From: AP-15 sp963832875
GTDB taxonomy: Bacteria; Pseudomonadota; Alphaproteobacteria; ATCC43930; CGMCC-115725
DNA length: 64,000 nt
Assembly: GCA_963832875.1 (NCBI GenBank)
Contig: CAWHWB010000007.1
Span: 124,001 to 188,000, forward strand
Direction: 5' to 3'
Below are positions 1 to 9,032 of the stretch, in pieces. The notes beneath the pieces were generated by a model. It was not told the DNA's origin. It made no database searches and was given only the letters and a program-made list of their open reading frames with translations. Numbering within the stretch: the first letter of the stretch is position 1; each line of letters opens with the position of its first letter. The position numbers and the translations under genes are program-made.

Positions 1-622
1 GTCCCCGCGAATCGATTGCCACCCCCTCTGGCAACAGCTGCCCCAGGCGCTCGCGCAATGCCAGCTCGGTGCCCATGAAAGCCGAAGTGCCCATGTCCAG
101 GACCACCGGTCCTTCGGCGGATGGCATGCCGACGGCGATCGGGTTGGTGCCGAGCACCGGGCGCGCGCCGCCGAACGGCGCCACGCTGCGCGCCGAGCTT
201 GCGGTATGGATGCCAACGAGATCCGCCTCGGCGATCATCTCGACGTAATAAGCGCTGCGCCCACTCATCCAGCTGTTGGTGACGCCGACGAGCGAAAAGC
301 CGTGCGCCGCGGCCTTGGCGATCGCTACCTGGACGGCATGATACATCGCCAGCATGCCGACATTGTTGCCGCCGTCAAACAGCACCGAAATTTCGGTCTC
401 GCGCACAATGCTGATCGGCGTTCGCGGCCGCTTGAAGCGGGGGTGCTCGGGGATGTTCAGGATCTTGGCGAGGCCGGAATACTCATACCCGCACAGCGCC
501 GCGTCGATCATGTGGTCGGCGAGGATGCGGGCGTCCTCGGCATCGTAGCCGATGCCGCGCAGTGCGCGTTCGGAGTGCTCGCGCGCCTCGGCGACGCTCA
601 AACGGACGCGGTCGGCAGCCAT
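1..622 (-). CDS. Ldh2-family (malate/L-lactate/sulfolactate) dehydrogenase, C-terminus outside window
   Basis: The reverse strand encodes the first about 207 residues of a protein of the NAD(P)-dependent malate/L-lactate dehydrogenase type 2 family, which oxidises 2-hydroxy acids. Visible are an N-terminal helical part starting MAADRVRLSVAEAREH, the segment LFDGGNNVGMLAMYHAV, and the family stretch GTNPIAVGMP, followed by LDMGTSAFMG, which belongs to the cofactor domain. The ATG at 622 has GGGAGA just upstream. It lies 10 nt after the stop of the MDR oxidoreductase and is read in the same direction, so the two are probably one operon. The reading frame is open to the window edge. The substrate cannot be told; the nearby tetronate genes make a sugar-acid substrate plausible, but that is inference. 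Confidence 0.8.
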   Translation of the reverse strand, partial: MAADRVRLSVAEAREHSERALRGIGYDAEDARILADHMIDAALCGYEYSGLAKILNIPEHPRFKRPRTPISIVRETEISVLFDGGNNVGMLAMYHAVQVAIAKAAAHGFSLVGVTNSWMSGRSAYYVEMIAEADLVGIHTASSARSVAPFGGARPVLGTNPIAVGMPSAEGPVVLDMGTSAFMGTELALRERLGQLLPEGVAIDSRG

Positions 623-631
623 GTTCTCCCG

Positions 632-1552
632 TCAGCCATGCTCAACTCGAAACACCGCCTTGCCGGCGATATGTCGGTCGCGCAATTGCGGACCGATCCG
701 CGCCAGATCGTGCCAACTGCTTTCGACGAGCGCCGGTTGTAGCGAGCCGTCGCCGACCAGCCCCGCCAGCACGGCGAGGTCCGGCGCAAAGCGCTCCTCG
801 GGTTCCGAGGTGAAATACGAAAAGCTCTGGATGCGAGCGTTCGGATGGTTGGCGAAATCGCGAAAATTGATTGCGGTCGGCTCGCCCGACGAGTTGCCGA
901 AGATCACGATCGTCCCGTTGGGCTCGATGCGTGCGATCGCGGCCGCGAGCGAGGCGCCGCCGGCGGCTTCGAGGATCAAGGCGAACCGCCCCTCGGCCTT
1001 GTCGATCGCATCGACGATTTCGTCGGCGGTGCGCACATGTCGGCCGCGCTCGGGACTGCCGACGATCGCGGTGACCTGCGCCCCGGAACGCGCCGCGATC
1101 TGCACTGCCATATGGCCGACGCCGCCGGCAGCGCCGGTGACCAGCACCCTCTTTTTGAGCAATGACCCGCCATGGCGCAAGGTTCGCAACGCCGTCAGAC
1201 CGGCGACCGGCAAGGCCGCTGCTTCCTCGAATCGGACATTTTCGGGCAGGGCCGCCACCCGATGCGCCGGCACCGCGACGCGCTGCGCCCAGCCGGCATC
1301 ATCGGTCAACGCCACCACTCGGGTGCCGGCTTTGGGGCCGCTGCCGTCGGCCGCCTGACGCAAGACCACGCCGCTGATGTCCTGCCCCGGCCGCCAGCCT
1401 TCGGGCCGGGTCTGCATCAGCCGCAGCTCGCCGCGGTTCAGCGAAAAGGCGCGCACCTCGACCAGCGCCTGGTTCGCCGCCACAGCCGGCTCCGATACCT
1501 CGCGCAGCTCGACCGGGGCCGTGCCGCCGGGCGTATTGACGAGAGCAAGCAT
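632..1552 (-). CDS. Medium-chain dehydrogenase/reductase, quinone-oxidoreductase-like
   Basis: A 306-residue MDR-superfamily NAD(P)-dependent oxidoreductase. The N-terminal GroES-like domain (EVRAFSLNRGELRLMQ, then GQDISGVV) is followed by a Rossmann domain with the dinucleotide motif VTGAAGGVGHMAVQIAA. The structural and catalytic cysteine sets of zinc-dependent alcohol dehydrogenases are absent, so it belongs with the zinc-free quinone oxidoreductase or enoyl reductase-like branch. A longer frame starts 11 codons upstream, but the ATG at 1552 has a good GGGAGAGA ribosome site and begins at the usual family start (MLALVNTP). It is upstream of, and probably co-transcribed with, the Ldh2-type gene. 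The substrate is unknown. Confidence 0.85.
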   Translation of the reverse strand: MLALVNTPGGTAPVELREVSEPAVAANQALVEVRAFSLNRGELRLMQTRPEGWRPGQDISGVVLRQAADGSGPKAGTRVVALTDDAGWAQRVAVPAHRVAALPENVRFEEAAALPVAGLTALRTLRHGGSLLKKRVLVTGAAGGVGHMAVQIAARSGAQVTAIVGSPERGRHVRTADEIVDAIDKAEGRFALILEAAGGASLAAAIARIEPNGTIVIFGNSSGEPTAINFRDFANHPNARIQSFSYFTSEPEERFAPDLAVLAGLVGDGSLQPALVESSWHDLARIGPQLRDRHIAGKAVFRVEHG

Positions 1553-1687
1553 GAAATCTCTCCCGGGTTCGTGACCGACCTTCATCGTATCCGCTTTGCT
1601 GGGAACAGCACCCTTGGCGCGGCGTCGTCTCTGCAGGAGAGGCCCGGTCCATTGGGCCGGGTCGGGGCCGCTGTGGATTGAGGCGGC

Positions 1688-2980
1688 TCAGTCTCGCCCG
1701 CGGTCAAGCACGGAAAAGGCGCGCAGGAAAAAGTCGGGCGCACCAAAATTGCCCGATTTTAGCGCCAGCGCCAACACCGGTTTGCCGTGGCTCGCAGAAA
1801 GACTCTCGGTCCATGGCACGCCGGGATCGATTTGACGGCCGATACGCAGTCCGGTTATGCCGAGCGCCTGCACCACCGCCCCGGCGGTCTCGCCGCCGGC
1901 GACGATCAGCCGCCGCACACCGGCATCGACGAGGCCGCGTGCGATCTGCGCCATGACGCCTTCGATCACGGCGCCGGCGCGCTCGCGGCCGAGCACCTGC
2001 TGGATCGCCGCGACTTGCTCGGGCGGCGCTGTCGCGCTGATCAGGAGCGGCCTCTCGCCGAGCTGGGGCGTTGCCCAGGCAAGCGCCTCCTTGGCGATGC
2101 CGCGACCGGACGCCGCGGCGATCGGGTCGATCGTAAACGCGGACGCGCGCTCCTTCATGTACGCGACCTGCGCCAGGGTCGCGGTCGAGCACGACCCTGA
2201 CAGCACCGCCGCCGCGCCCGCGACAAGCGGCAGCGCATCGGCCGCGCCCTCATCGCCGAGCAGGCCCCGGCGGCGGAAATTCTGGGGCAGTCCCAATGCA
2301 ATCCCCGACCCGCCGGTAATCAGTGAAAAATCGGCCGCGGCCTCGCCGATCGCCTCCAGATCACGGTCCTCGATGGCATCGACGATCGCGTGCCGAAAGC
2401 CGGCCTGCCGCAGCGCGGCAAAGGCGTCCCGGATCGCCGGTACACCTTGTGCCACGTCGTATTGTGAAACCAGCCCGACCCGGCCGCGGCTCTGCCGCTG
2501 CAACACCCGCACCAGGCTCGGGTCGCGCATCGGGGTCAGCGGGTGGTCGCGCATGCCCGACTCGGACAGCAAAACGTCGCCGACGTACAGATAGCCGCGA
2601 TAGATTGTCCGCCCCGTTTCCGGAAACGCCGGGCAAAACAACGTGAAGTCGCACCCGAGCGCGTCGAGCAACGCCTCGGCCACCGGCCCGATATTGCCGG
2701 CATCGGTCGAATCGAAGGTCGAGCAGTATTTGAACAGGATCTGCTGCGCCCCTGCCGCCTTCAGCCAGGCGAGCGCCTCAAGGCTCTTCCCGATCGCCTC
2801 CGCCGCCGGCACCGTCCGGCTTTTCAGCGCGATGACGACCGCCTCGGCATCGGCAACCCTCGTCGCCGGTCTCGGCACATCGATCAATTGCACCGTGCGC
2901 ATGCCGCGCCGCACCAGGGTGTTGCACAAATCGGTGGCGCCGGTGAAATCGTCGGCGATCGCTCCCAGCAATACAGCCAC
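1688..2980 (-). CDS. otnK: 3-oxo-tetronate 4-kinase (four-carbon acid sugar kinase, DUF1537 family)
   Basis: A 430-residue four-carbon acid sugar kinase. The N-terminal substrate domain begins with the family signature GAIADDFTGATDLCNTL and contains FKYCSTFDST; the C-terminal nucleotide domain contains the glycine-rich VAGGETAGAVVQALG. The known family reaction is ATP-dependent phosphorylation of 3-oxo-tetronate. The start is GTG at 2980 with GGGAGG 8 nt upstream. It is divergent from the tetronate isomerase gene at 3094, leaving about 110 bp for a shared control region. The pairing with an OtnI homologue strongly supports OtnK over other DUF1537 kinases, although no aldolase (OtnC) or dehydrogenase (LtnD) is adjacent. 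Confidence 0.88.
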   Translation of the reverse strand: MAVLLGAIADDFTGATDLCNTLVRRGMRTVQLIDVPRPATRVADAEAVVIALKSRTVPAAEAIGKSLEALAWLKAAGAQQILFKYCSTFDSTDAGNIGPVAEALLDALGCDFTLFCPAFPETGRTIYRGYLYVGDVLLSESGMRDHPLTPMRDPSLVRVLQRQSRGRVGLVSQYDVAQGVPAIRDAFAALRQAGFRHAIVDAIEDRDLEAIGEAAADFSLITGGSGIALGLPQNFRRRGLLGDEGAADALPLVAGAAAVLSGSCSTATLAQVAYMKERASAFTIDPIAAASGRGIAKEALAWATPQLGERPLLISATAPPEQVAAIQQVLGRERAGAVIEGVMAQIARGLVDAGVRRLIVAGGETAGAVVQALGITGLRIGRQIDPGVPWTESLSASHGKPVLALALKSGNFGAPDFFLRAFSVLDRGRD

Positions 2981-3093
2981 AAGCGGCCTCCCTTGCCTTC
3001 GCCCACGCGCGGTAGAAGAGTAGCGGGCCGCCGGCCCGGCCGCAAACGAGCCGGTAGCCCATCTCTCGATTCCGCTCCGGGGAGGACCGACCC

Positions 3094-3894
3094 GTGCCGA
3101 AATTCGCCGCCAATTTGAGCTTCATCTTTCAGGAGGTCGGGTTTCTCGATCGCTTCGCCGCCGCGGCCGCCTGCGGCTTCAAGGCGGTCGAATATTTGGG
3201 CGCCTACGACCAGCGGCCCGAAACCGTCGCCGCGGCGCTGACCGGCAACGGGCTCGTCCAGGCCTTGTTCAACATGCCGCCCGGCGACTGGGCCGCGGGC
3301 GAGCGCGGCATGGCGGCCTTGCCCGGGCGCGAGGCGGAATTCCGCCAGGGCGTCGAGCAGGCGCTCGTCTATGCCAAGGCGACGAACTGCCGGCTGCTCC
3401 ACGCTATGGCCGGGCTGTGGCCGGAGGGCCGGAACCGGGCCGAGGCGCAGCGCGTCTATGCCGCGAATTTGCGCTACGCCGCCGAGCGCCTCGCCCCCGA
3501 GGGCATCACCGTGATCATCGAGCCGATCAACAACCGCGACATCCCCGGCTACTTCCTCAACACCACGACCCAGGCGATGGCGGTCATCGATGAGGTTGCC
3601 CGGCCCAATCTGCAGCTCCAGCTCGACCTCTATCATGTGCAGATCATGGAGGGCGATCTCGCCCACCATATCCGCACCCTTGCCGGCCATTACCCGCATA
3701 TTCAGATCGCCGGCAACCCCGGCCGCCACGAACCCGATGTCGGCGAGATCAACTACCCGTTCCTGTTCGAACTGTTGGACGAAATCGGCTATCCCGGCTG
3801 GATCGGTTGCGAATACCGGCCCAAAGGCGAAACCCGCGCCGGGCTCGGCTGGGCCGAGCGCTATGGCATCGCGGGCCAGGCCGCAAACGCCTGA
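3094..3894 (+). CDS. otnI: 2-oxo-tetronate isomerase / hydroxypyruvate isomerase family
   Basis: A 266-residue TIM-barrel sugar isomerase of the Hyi/OtnI family. Characteristic parts are the start MPKFAANLSFIFQEVGFLDR, the metal-binding strand end TVIIEPINNRDIPGYFL (catalytic Glu), LQLDLYHVQIMEGD, and IGCEYRPKGET near the C-terminus with the second catalytic Glu. It converts 2-oxo-tetronate to 3-oxo-tetronate, the substrate of the divergent OtnK. The start is GTG at 3094 with GGGGAGGA upstream. An annotation as hydroxypyruvate isomerase would be the alternative; the divergent kinase favours the tetronate role. Confidence 0.88.
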   Translation: MPKFAANLSFIFQEVGFLDRFAAAAACGFKAVEYLGAYDQRPETVAAALTGNGLVQALFNMPPGDWAAGERGMAALPGREAEFRQGVEQALVYAKATNCRLLHAMAGLWPEGRNRAEAQRVYAANLRYAAERLAPEGITVIIEPINNRDIPGYFLNTTTQAMAVIDEVARPNLQLQLDLYHVQIMEGDLAHHIRTLAGHYPHIQIAGNPGRHEPDVGEINYPFLFELLDEIGYPGWIGCEYRPKGETRAGLGWAERYGIAGQAANA

Positions 3895-3993
3895 AGGTCC
3901 GTTCATGACCAGCAGGTTGCGCAGGCCTGGGACGGTTGCTATCGTCGATGTGCCGCCGCGGGGGGCGCGGCGCCAATCGGGGAAAGCGGGATT

Positions 3994-4272
3994 ATGCCGG
4001 ATGTCGGGGGGATTGCGGGCGAGCGGCTCAAATCCTTGATCGAGCGGATCGAGCGGCTCGAGGAGGAAAAACGCGCGCTCGGCGAGGACATCAAGGAAGT
4101 TTATGCCGAGGCCAAGGGCACCGGCTTCGATGCGAAGATCATGCGGCAGATCATCCGCATTAGGAAACGCGACCAGGACGAGCTCGACGAGGAGGAGACC
4201 CTGCTCGACGTCTACAAGCGCGCGCTCGGCATGCTTCCCGACGCGCCAGCACAATCGCAGGCGGCCGAATAG
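3994..4272 (+). CDS. gapR: GapR-type nucleoid-associated protein (DUF2312)
   Basis: A 92-residue, highly charged, mostly helical protein of the DUF2312 family. It has the run LIERIERLEEEKRALGEDI, the conserved AEAKGTGFDAKIMRQIIRIR and a second helix ending in DVYKRALG. GapR of Caulobacter clamps overtwisted, AT-rich DNA ahead of replication and transcription and stimulates topoisomerases. Length and spacing match the family. A short divergent C-terminal tail (DAPAQSQAAE) follows. It sits alone, 170 bp upstream of dnaE on the same strand, a location that fits a replication-linked role but does not prove co-regulation. Confidence 0.85.
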   Translation: MPDVGGIAGERLKSLIERIERLEEEKRALGEDIKEVYAEAKGTGFDAKIMRQIIRIRKRDQDELDEEETLLDVYKRALGMLPDAPAQSQAAE

Positions 4273-4444
4273 CACCGAGGCTGTTAGTCCCGCCCTCTCG
4301 GCCAGCCCTGGCGGACCGCCGATCGGCGAATCGTTCGCTCGCTTGCATCGCCGGCCGACGAGATCCGGCGCGCCTCGCCGGGCGGAATCCTTGATGACGC
4401 GCGAGTGCTGGTGAAATCGCCGCCGGCGGTGCGATAATTTCGGC

Positions 4445-7400
4445 ATGCCGTTCGCCGACTTTGTCCATCTGCGGGTTCACACTGCCTATTCGCTGTCGGC
4501 CGGAGCGATCCCGGTCAAGGAGGTGGCGCGGCTGTGCCGGACCGAGCAGATGCCGGCGGCGGCAATCACCGACACCGCCAACCTGTTCGGCGCACTTGAA
4601 TTCGCCACCGCCTGCGCGGCCTCGGGGGTGCAGCCGATCATCGGCTGCGAGATCGCGCTCGCGCATCGCGACTGGAACCGTCCGGGCAACGGCTCGGTAG
4701 GGCCTGCTGCGGAGGCGGACCGGATCGTCCTGCTGGTGCAGAGCGAGGTCGGGTACCGCAACCTCTTGGCGCTGTCCAGCCGCTCGTATCTGGCGAGCGA
4801 GCCGGGCGCCGAACCGGCGGTCGGCCTTGCTGATCTGGCGGCGGCGAGCGACGGGCTGCTGTGCCTGACCGGCGGCCCCGGCGGACCGCTCGGCAGGCTG
4901 CTGGCCGAGGGCCAGACCGAAGCCGCCGAGGCGGCGCTGCGCCAGCTGATGGCTGCCTTTCCGGGCCGGCTCTATGTCGAGCTGATGCGCCATGACGAGC
5001 CGCAGGAGACGCGCAGCGAACCCGGCCTCGTCGAACTCGCCTATCGCCACGATCTACCGCTGGTCGCCACCAACGACGCCTATTTCCCCGACCGCGGCTT
5101 TTACCAGGCGCATGACGCGCTGCTCTGCATCGCGCAGGGCACGGTGGTTGCCGACAATGAACGCAAGCGGTTGACGCCTCTTCATTATTTCAGGCCGGCA
5201 GCGGAGATGCGCGAGCTCTTCGCCGATCTGCCCGAAGCCTGCGACAACACGCTGGTCATCGCCCGGCGCTGCGCCTTTATCCCGCAGCCGCGCCAGCCGA
5301 TCCTACCGGCCTTCCCGACCGACGAGGGCGACACCGAGGAGACCGCCCTGCGCCGCGCCGCAACGGCCGGGCTCGACGCCCGCCTCGCTCGGCTGGACCT
5401 CGGCGAAGACCAGACCCGACCTTATCGCGAGCGGCTCGAATTCGAGCTTGGCACCATTATCCAGATGGGCTTTGCCGGATATTTCCTGATCGTCGCCGAC
5501 TTTATCCAATGGGCTAAGCGCGAAGGTATCCCGGTCGGGCCGGGGCGCGGCTCGGGCGCCGGGTCGGTGGTCGCCTGGGCCTTGACCATCACCGATCTCG
5601 ACCCGCTGCGCTTTGGCCTCTTGTTCGAGCGCTTCCTGAACCCCGAGCGGGTGTCGATGCCCGATTTCGACGTCGATTTCTGCCAAGATCGGCGCGACGA
5701 GGTGATCCGCTACGTGCGGCAGAAATACGGGCACGATCGGGTGGCGCAGATCATCACCTTCGGCAAGCTGCAGGCGCGCGCGGTGTTGCGCGATGTCGGC
5801 CGGGTGCTGGCGATGCCCTACGGCCAGGTCGACCGGCTGTGCAAGCTGGTGCCCAACAACCCGGCCCACCCGGTCACCCTCGCACAGGCGATCGCCGGCG
5901 AGCCGGCGTTGCAGCAGCTGCGCGACGGCGACGAGGCGGTGGCCCGGCTGATCGAGATCGCGCTGAAGCTCGAAGGCCTCTACCGCCACGCCTCGACCCA
6001 TGCCGCCGGGGTGGTGATCGGCGACCGGCCGTTGGCCGAATTGGTGCCCTTGTATCGCGACCCGCGCTCGGACATGCCGGTCACCCAGTTCAACATGAAA
6101 TGGGTCGAGCTGGCCGGGCTCGTCAAATTCGACTTTCTCGGGCTCAAAACCCTTGATGTGCTGCAGCAGGCGGTTGAGCTGCTCAAGTCGCGTGGCGTGG
6201 CGATCGATCTCGCGAACTTGCCGCTGGACGACGCTAAAACCTACGCGCTGATCGCAAAGGGCGACACCACCGGCGTGTTCCAGCTGGAAAGTGCGGGCAT
6301 GCGCGACAGTCTGCGCAAGCTGAAGCCCAATCGCTTTGAGGACATCGTCGCCATGAATGCGCTCTATCGGCCGGGGCCGATGGAGAGCATTCCGAAATAC
6401 ATCAAATGCAAGAACGGCGAGGAACCGATCCGCTATCCGCACCCACTGCTGGAGCCGATTCTAAACGATACTTTCGGCGTCTTCACCTACCAGGAGCAGG
6501 TCATGCAGGCGGCGCAGGTCATGGCCGGCTACAGCCTCGGCAGCGCCGATCTGCTGCGCCGCGCGATGGGCAAGAAGAACGCGGCCGAAATGGCGGCGCA
6601 GCGCGGGAACTTCGTCGCCGGCGCGGCGACACGAGGCGTCGACGACCAGCAGGCGAATTTCGTGTTCGATCTGATGGAGAAATTTTCCGGCTACGGTTTC
6701 AATAAGTCCCATTCGGCGCCTTATGCGCTGATCGCCTATCAGACCGCTTATCTGAAGGCGAACCACCCGGTCGAGTTCCTCGCCGCTTCGATGGCGCTTG
6801 ACATCGGCAACACCGACAAGCTCAACCAGTTTCGCCAGGAGGCCGACCGGCTCGGCATCCGCCTGCTGCCGCCCGACATCAACCGCTCGCAACCGGGTTT
6901 TTCGGTGGAGCCTGAGCCCCCCACCGCACCCTCCCCCGCGGGCGGGGGCGGGAGGGGTGGAGGCAAGCCGGCGATCCGCTATGCGCTCGCCGCGATCAAG
7001 GGGGTCGGTCAGCAGGCGATGGCCGAGCTGGTGCGCGAGCGTGAGGCGAGCGGCCGGTTCCGGGATCTCTTCGACCTGGCGCGGCGGCTCGACGGCCGGA
7101 CTTTCAACCGCGGCCAGTTCGAGAGCCTGGCCAAGGCCGGCGCCTTCGAATGTCTGAACCCGAATCGGGCGCAGACCTTCGCCGCGGCCGAATTGCTGCT
7201 GCGCGAGGCGAACCGCAGCGCCGCCGAGCGGCAGGACGGGCAGGGCAGCCTGTTCGGCCTCGGCCTCAGCGACCGCCCGTCTTTGCCATTGGTCGAGGAT
7301 TGGCCGGCGGTCGAGCGATTGCAGCACGAATTCGCGGCGATCGGCTTTTACCTGTCGAGCCATCCGCTCGACGCCTACGGCCGGAGCCTCGAACGGGCCG

Positions 7401-7930
7401 GCATCCTGCGCTCCGCCGACCTGCCGGCGGCCTTGGCGGCGAACGCATCGACGCGCTTCCGGCTCGCCGGTATCGTCGTCGGCCGGAAGGAGCGCAGCTC
7501 GGCGCGCGGCAACCGGTTTGCTTTTGTCCAGATGTCGGACCCGAGCGGCGTCTTCGAAGTGACCCTGTTCGCCGAGATGCTCAGAGAGGCCCGGGCGCTC
7601 TTGGATGCCGGCCAGCCGCTCGCGGTCACGGTCGATGTGCGCAACGAGGAGGACAGCCTGCGCCTGACCGCGCAAAAGATCGAGCCGCTCGACGATATCG
7701 TCGCCCATGCCGCGGCCGGGCTGCGGGTGTTCCTCGGCGAGGCGCGGGCATTGGATTACTTGAAGAGCGTGATCGGCCGCGAGATGGGCGGCCGCGGCCG
7801 CGTCTCGGTGGTTCTCGACCTGCCCGAACGCGAGGTCGAGATCGCCATCCCCGGCGGCTTCAAGGTCGGCCCGAAGATCCGCGCCGCGGTCAAATCGCTG
7901 CCCGGCATCGTCGATGTCCACGACATCTGA
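4445..7930 (+). CDS. dnaE: DNA polymerase III alpha subunit
   Basis: A 1161-residue replicative DNA polymerase of DnaE1 type. In order: PHP domain (HLRVHTAYSLSAGAI at about residue 7), polymerase palm with the catalytic aspartates in MPDFDVDFCQDRRDEV (about 405-420), the GRGSGAGSVVAWAL loop, the fingers region (YQEQVMQAAQVMAGY; YGFNKSHSAPYALIAYQT), the helix-hairpin-helix region (AAIKGVGQQAMAEL), and an OB fold near residues 1000-1060. Between the PDINRSQPGFSVE and AIRYALAAIKGVG blocks, about residue 822, lies a proline/glycine-rich insertion encoded by a GC-rich inverted repeat (see separate entry). The frame stays open. Full length for the family. Isolated gene; no operon partner. Confidence 0.97.
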   Translation: MPFADFVHLRVHTAYSLSAGAIPVKEVARLCRTEQMPAAAITDTANLFGALEFATACAASGVQPIIGCEIALAHRDWNRPGNGSVGPAAEADRIVLLVQSEVGYRNLLALSSRSYLASEPGAEPAVGLADLAAASDGLLCLTGGPGGPLGRLLAEGQTEAAEAALRQLMAAFPGRLYVELMRHDEPQETRSEPGLVELAYRHDLPLVATNDAYFPDRGFYQAHDALLCIAQGTVVADNERKRLTPLHYFRPAAEMRELFADLPEACDNTLVIARRCAFIPQPRQPILPAFPTDEGDTEETALRRAATAGLDARLARLDLGEDQTRPYRERLEFELGTIIQMGFAGYFLIVADFIQWAKREGIPVGPGRGSGAGSVVAWALTITDLDPLRFGLLFERFLNPERVSMPDFDVDFCQDRRDEVIRYVRQKYGHDRVAQIITFGKLQARAVLRDVGRVLAMPYGQVDRLCKLVPNNPAHPVTLAQAIAGEPALQQLRDGDEAVARLIEIALKLEGLYRHASTHAAGVVIGDRPLAELVPLYRDPRSDMPVTQFNMKWVELAGLVKFDFLGLKTLDVLQQAVELLKSRGVAIDLANLPLDDAKTYALIAKGDTTGVFQLESAGMRDSLRKLKPNRFEDIVAMNALYRPGPMESIPKYIKCKNGEEPIRYPHPLLEPILNDTFGVFTYQEQVMQAAQVMAGYSLGSADLLRRAMGKKNAAEMAAQRGNFVAGAATRGVDDQQANFVFDLMEKFSGYGFNKSHSAPYALIAYQTAYLKANHPVEFLAASMALDIGNTDKLNQFRQEADRLGIRLLPPDINRSQPGFSVEPEPPTAPSPAGGGGRGGGKPAIRYALAAIKGVGQQAMAELVREREASGRFRDLFDLARRLDGRTFNRGQFESLAKAGAFECLNPNRAQTFAAAELLLREANRSAAERQDGQGSLFGLGLSDRPSLPLVEDWPAVERLQHEFAAIGFYLSSHPLDAYGRSLERAGILRSADLPAALAANASTRFRLAGIVVGRKERSSARGNRFAFVQMSDPSGVFEVTLFAEMLREARALLDAGQPLAVTVDVRNEEDSLRLTAQKIEPLDDIVAHAAAGLRVFLGEARALDYLKSVIGREMGGRGRVSVVLDLPEREVEIAIPGGFKVGPKIRAAVKSLPGIVDVHDI
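6907..6966. repeat. In-frame GC-rich palindromic insertion inside dnaE
   Basis: A CCACC-rich left arm and a GGTGG-rich right arm pair imperfectly around a CCCCCGC/GCGGGGG core. The insertion encodes a low-complexity Pro/Ala then Gly run between two conserved DnaE blocks and keeps the reading frame. It looks like a small mobile palindromic element of the kind known to insert in frame in alphaproteobacterial genes (as with Rickettsia palindromic elements), but its family is not identified. Confidence 0.6.
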
Positions 7931-7989
7931 GCCAGCCGGGCGCTGATCGGCGCTGCCGTGGCCGCCGTCGCGGCAGCTCCGACACCGCT

Positions 7990-8560
7990 TCAACAGCTAG
8001 TGGGGCTTGGATCCCTTACCCGGCGCGGCGGCGGAATCCGAAGGATGCGCTGCGCGAGCGCGTCGTAATCGCCGTTGAAATGGTGAGCGCCCTCGGTTCG
8101 GATTACCGTCACCTTATGGTCGGAGGCCAGAGACGGACATAGGCTGTCGCTCTCGTTTTTGCCGTAGAAGCACTGGATCATCGACGGATCGATCGGCGCC
8201 AAAGCCGGCTCAGTCGGCAGCGCAATTTTGGTCGGCGGCGCGCCCAGCCACCCCATCAGGCTAATCTCGAAATTGGCGGCGGTCTCGAAGCCGAGCAGCG
8301 ATAGCTGAACGACGTGGCGCTTGGCTTCGGGCGGCAATCGGTCATAGGCGAAAGGAAGCACGCCGGCGCCGAACGAATACTCGATCAGGGCAACCTTCGA
8401 GACCCCCCGACCACCGCGTCGTAACACCTCTCGCCGCGACGTGCGTCTAGCCGCCGGAAATAGGCAGGCAGGTCGACGCCGACCACCAGAGCGCCGTCGC
8501 GGGCCAAAGCTACGGCGATTTTTCCTGAGCACGAGCAGCTGCGGGCGGAGGCCGCTCTGG
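7990..8560 (-). pseudogene. Decayed acvB/virJ-type virulence-associated lipase-like gene
   Basis: Pieces of an AcvB/VirJ (PF06057) protein are spread over several frames of the minus strand. Upstream fragments are LLVL, then SGKIAVALARDGALVVG and VDLPAYFRRLDA in a second frame, then CYDAVVGG. The sequence jumps straight to the C-terminal part (VALIEYSFGAGVLPFAYDR, LSLLGF, and the end GAHHFNGDYDALAQRIL). The central few hundred residues expected between the N-terminal and C-terminal hydrolase halves are missing, as is the DGGW part of the first nucleophile region. A 192-residue open frame remains but fuses unrelated reading frames, so no functional product is expected. Confidence 0.7.
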
Positions 8561-8568
8561 CGCAACAT

Positions 8569-9032
8569 CGCCTATTTCCGCGTCAATGGGGACCCTTCTG
8601 GGATCGAAATGGCCTCGACGTTACCGGCACCGGCTCCGATCGGTCCGGCATCGGCACCGTCACCGCGCCGATAGTCGGATCGGACACGGAGGCGGCCGGT
8701 GCAGCCACTGTCCCACGACGCTGGTCTTTCCAGAGTTGTCATCCGCCACCGGATCCGTTGTGGATAACGCTTGTCATTCGACTGTTCCGATTTCCTGGCA
8801 CTTCCAGGGGTGCCTCCATGATCGGCCTTTCGCATTGATCGGGCATCGCCAATCGCGTCAGAGCGCACACGGCGTTGGGCCGCCTGATCGCCCCTTGGGT
8901 GAGCGATGCCGGGACTCGCTTCCTGATCGGCGATACGCAACGGCGGGTATGTCGCGGTTCGGCAAAACCGTTGCGGGGCGGGCGGTTTGGGGTTAACCGG
9001 TAGAGCTTGGCACGGCAGGCGTCGGGTCTCGG
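8569..9032. other. Intergenic, no gene recognised
   Basis: About 460 bp between the acvB relic and minC. Open frames here are short and show no family signature. No terminator or strong promoter could be assigned. Confidence 0.5.

Noticed and set aside
7953..7978. GC-rich hairpin after dnaE as a terminator
   Set aside because: The stem is plausible, but no T-run follows on the plus strand.
9004..9020. Possible sigma54 promoter before minC
   Set aside because: A TGGCAC-like element is present but the GC element at -12 is missing.
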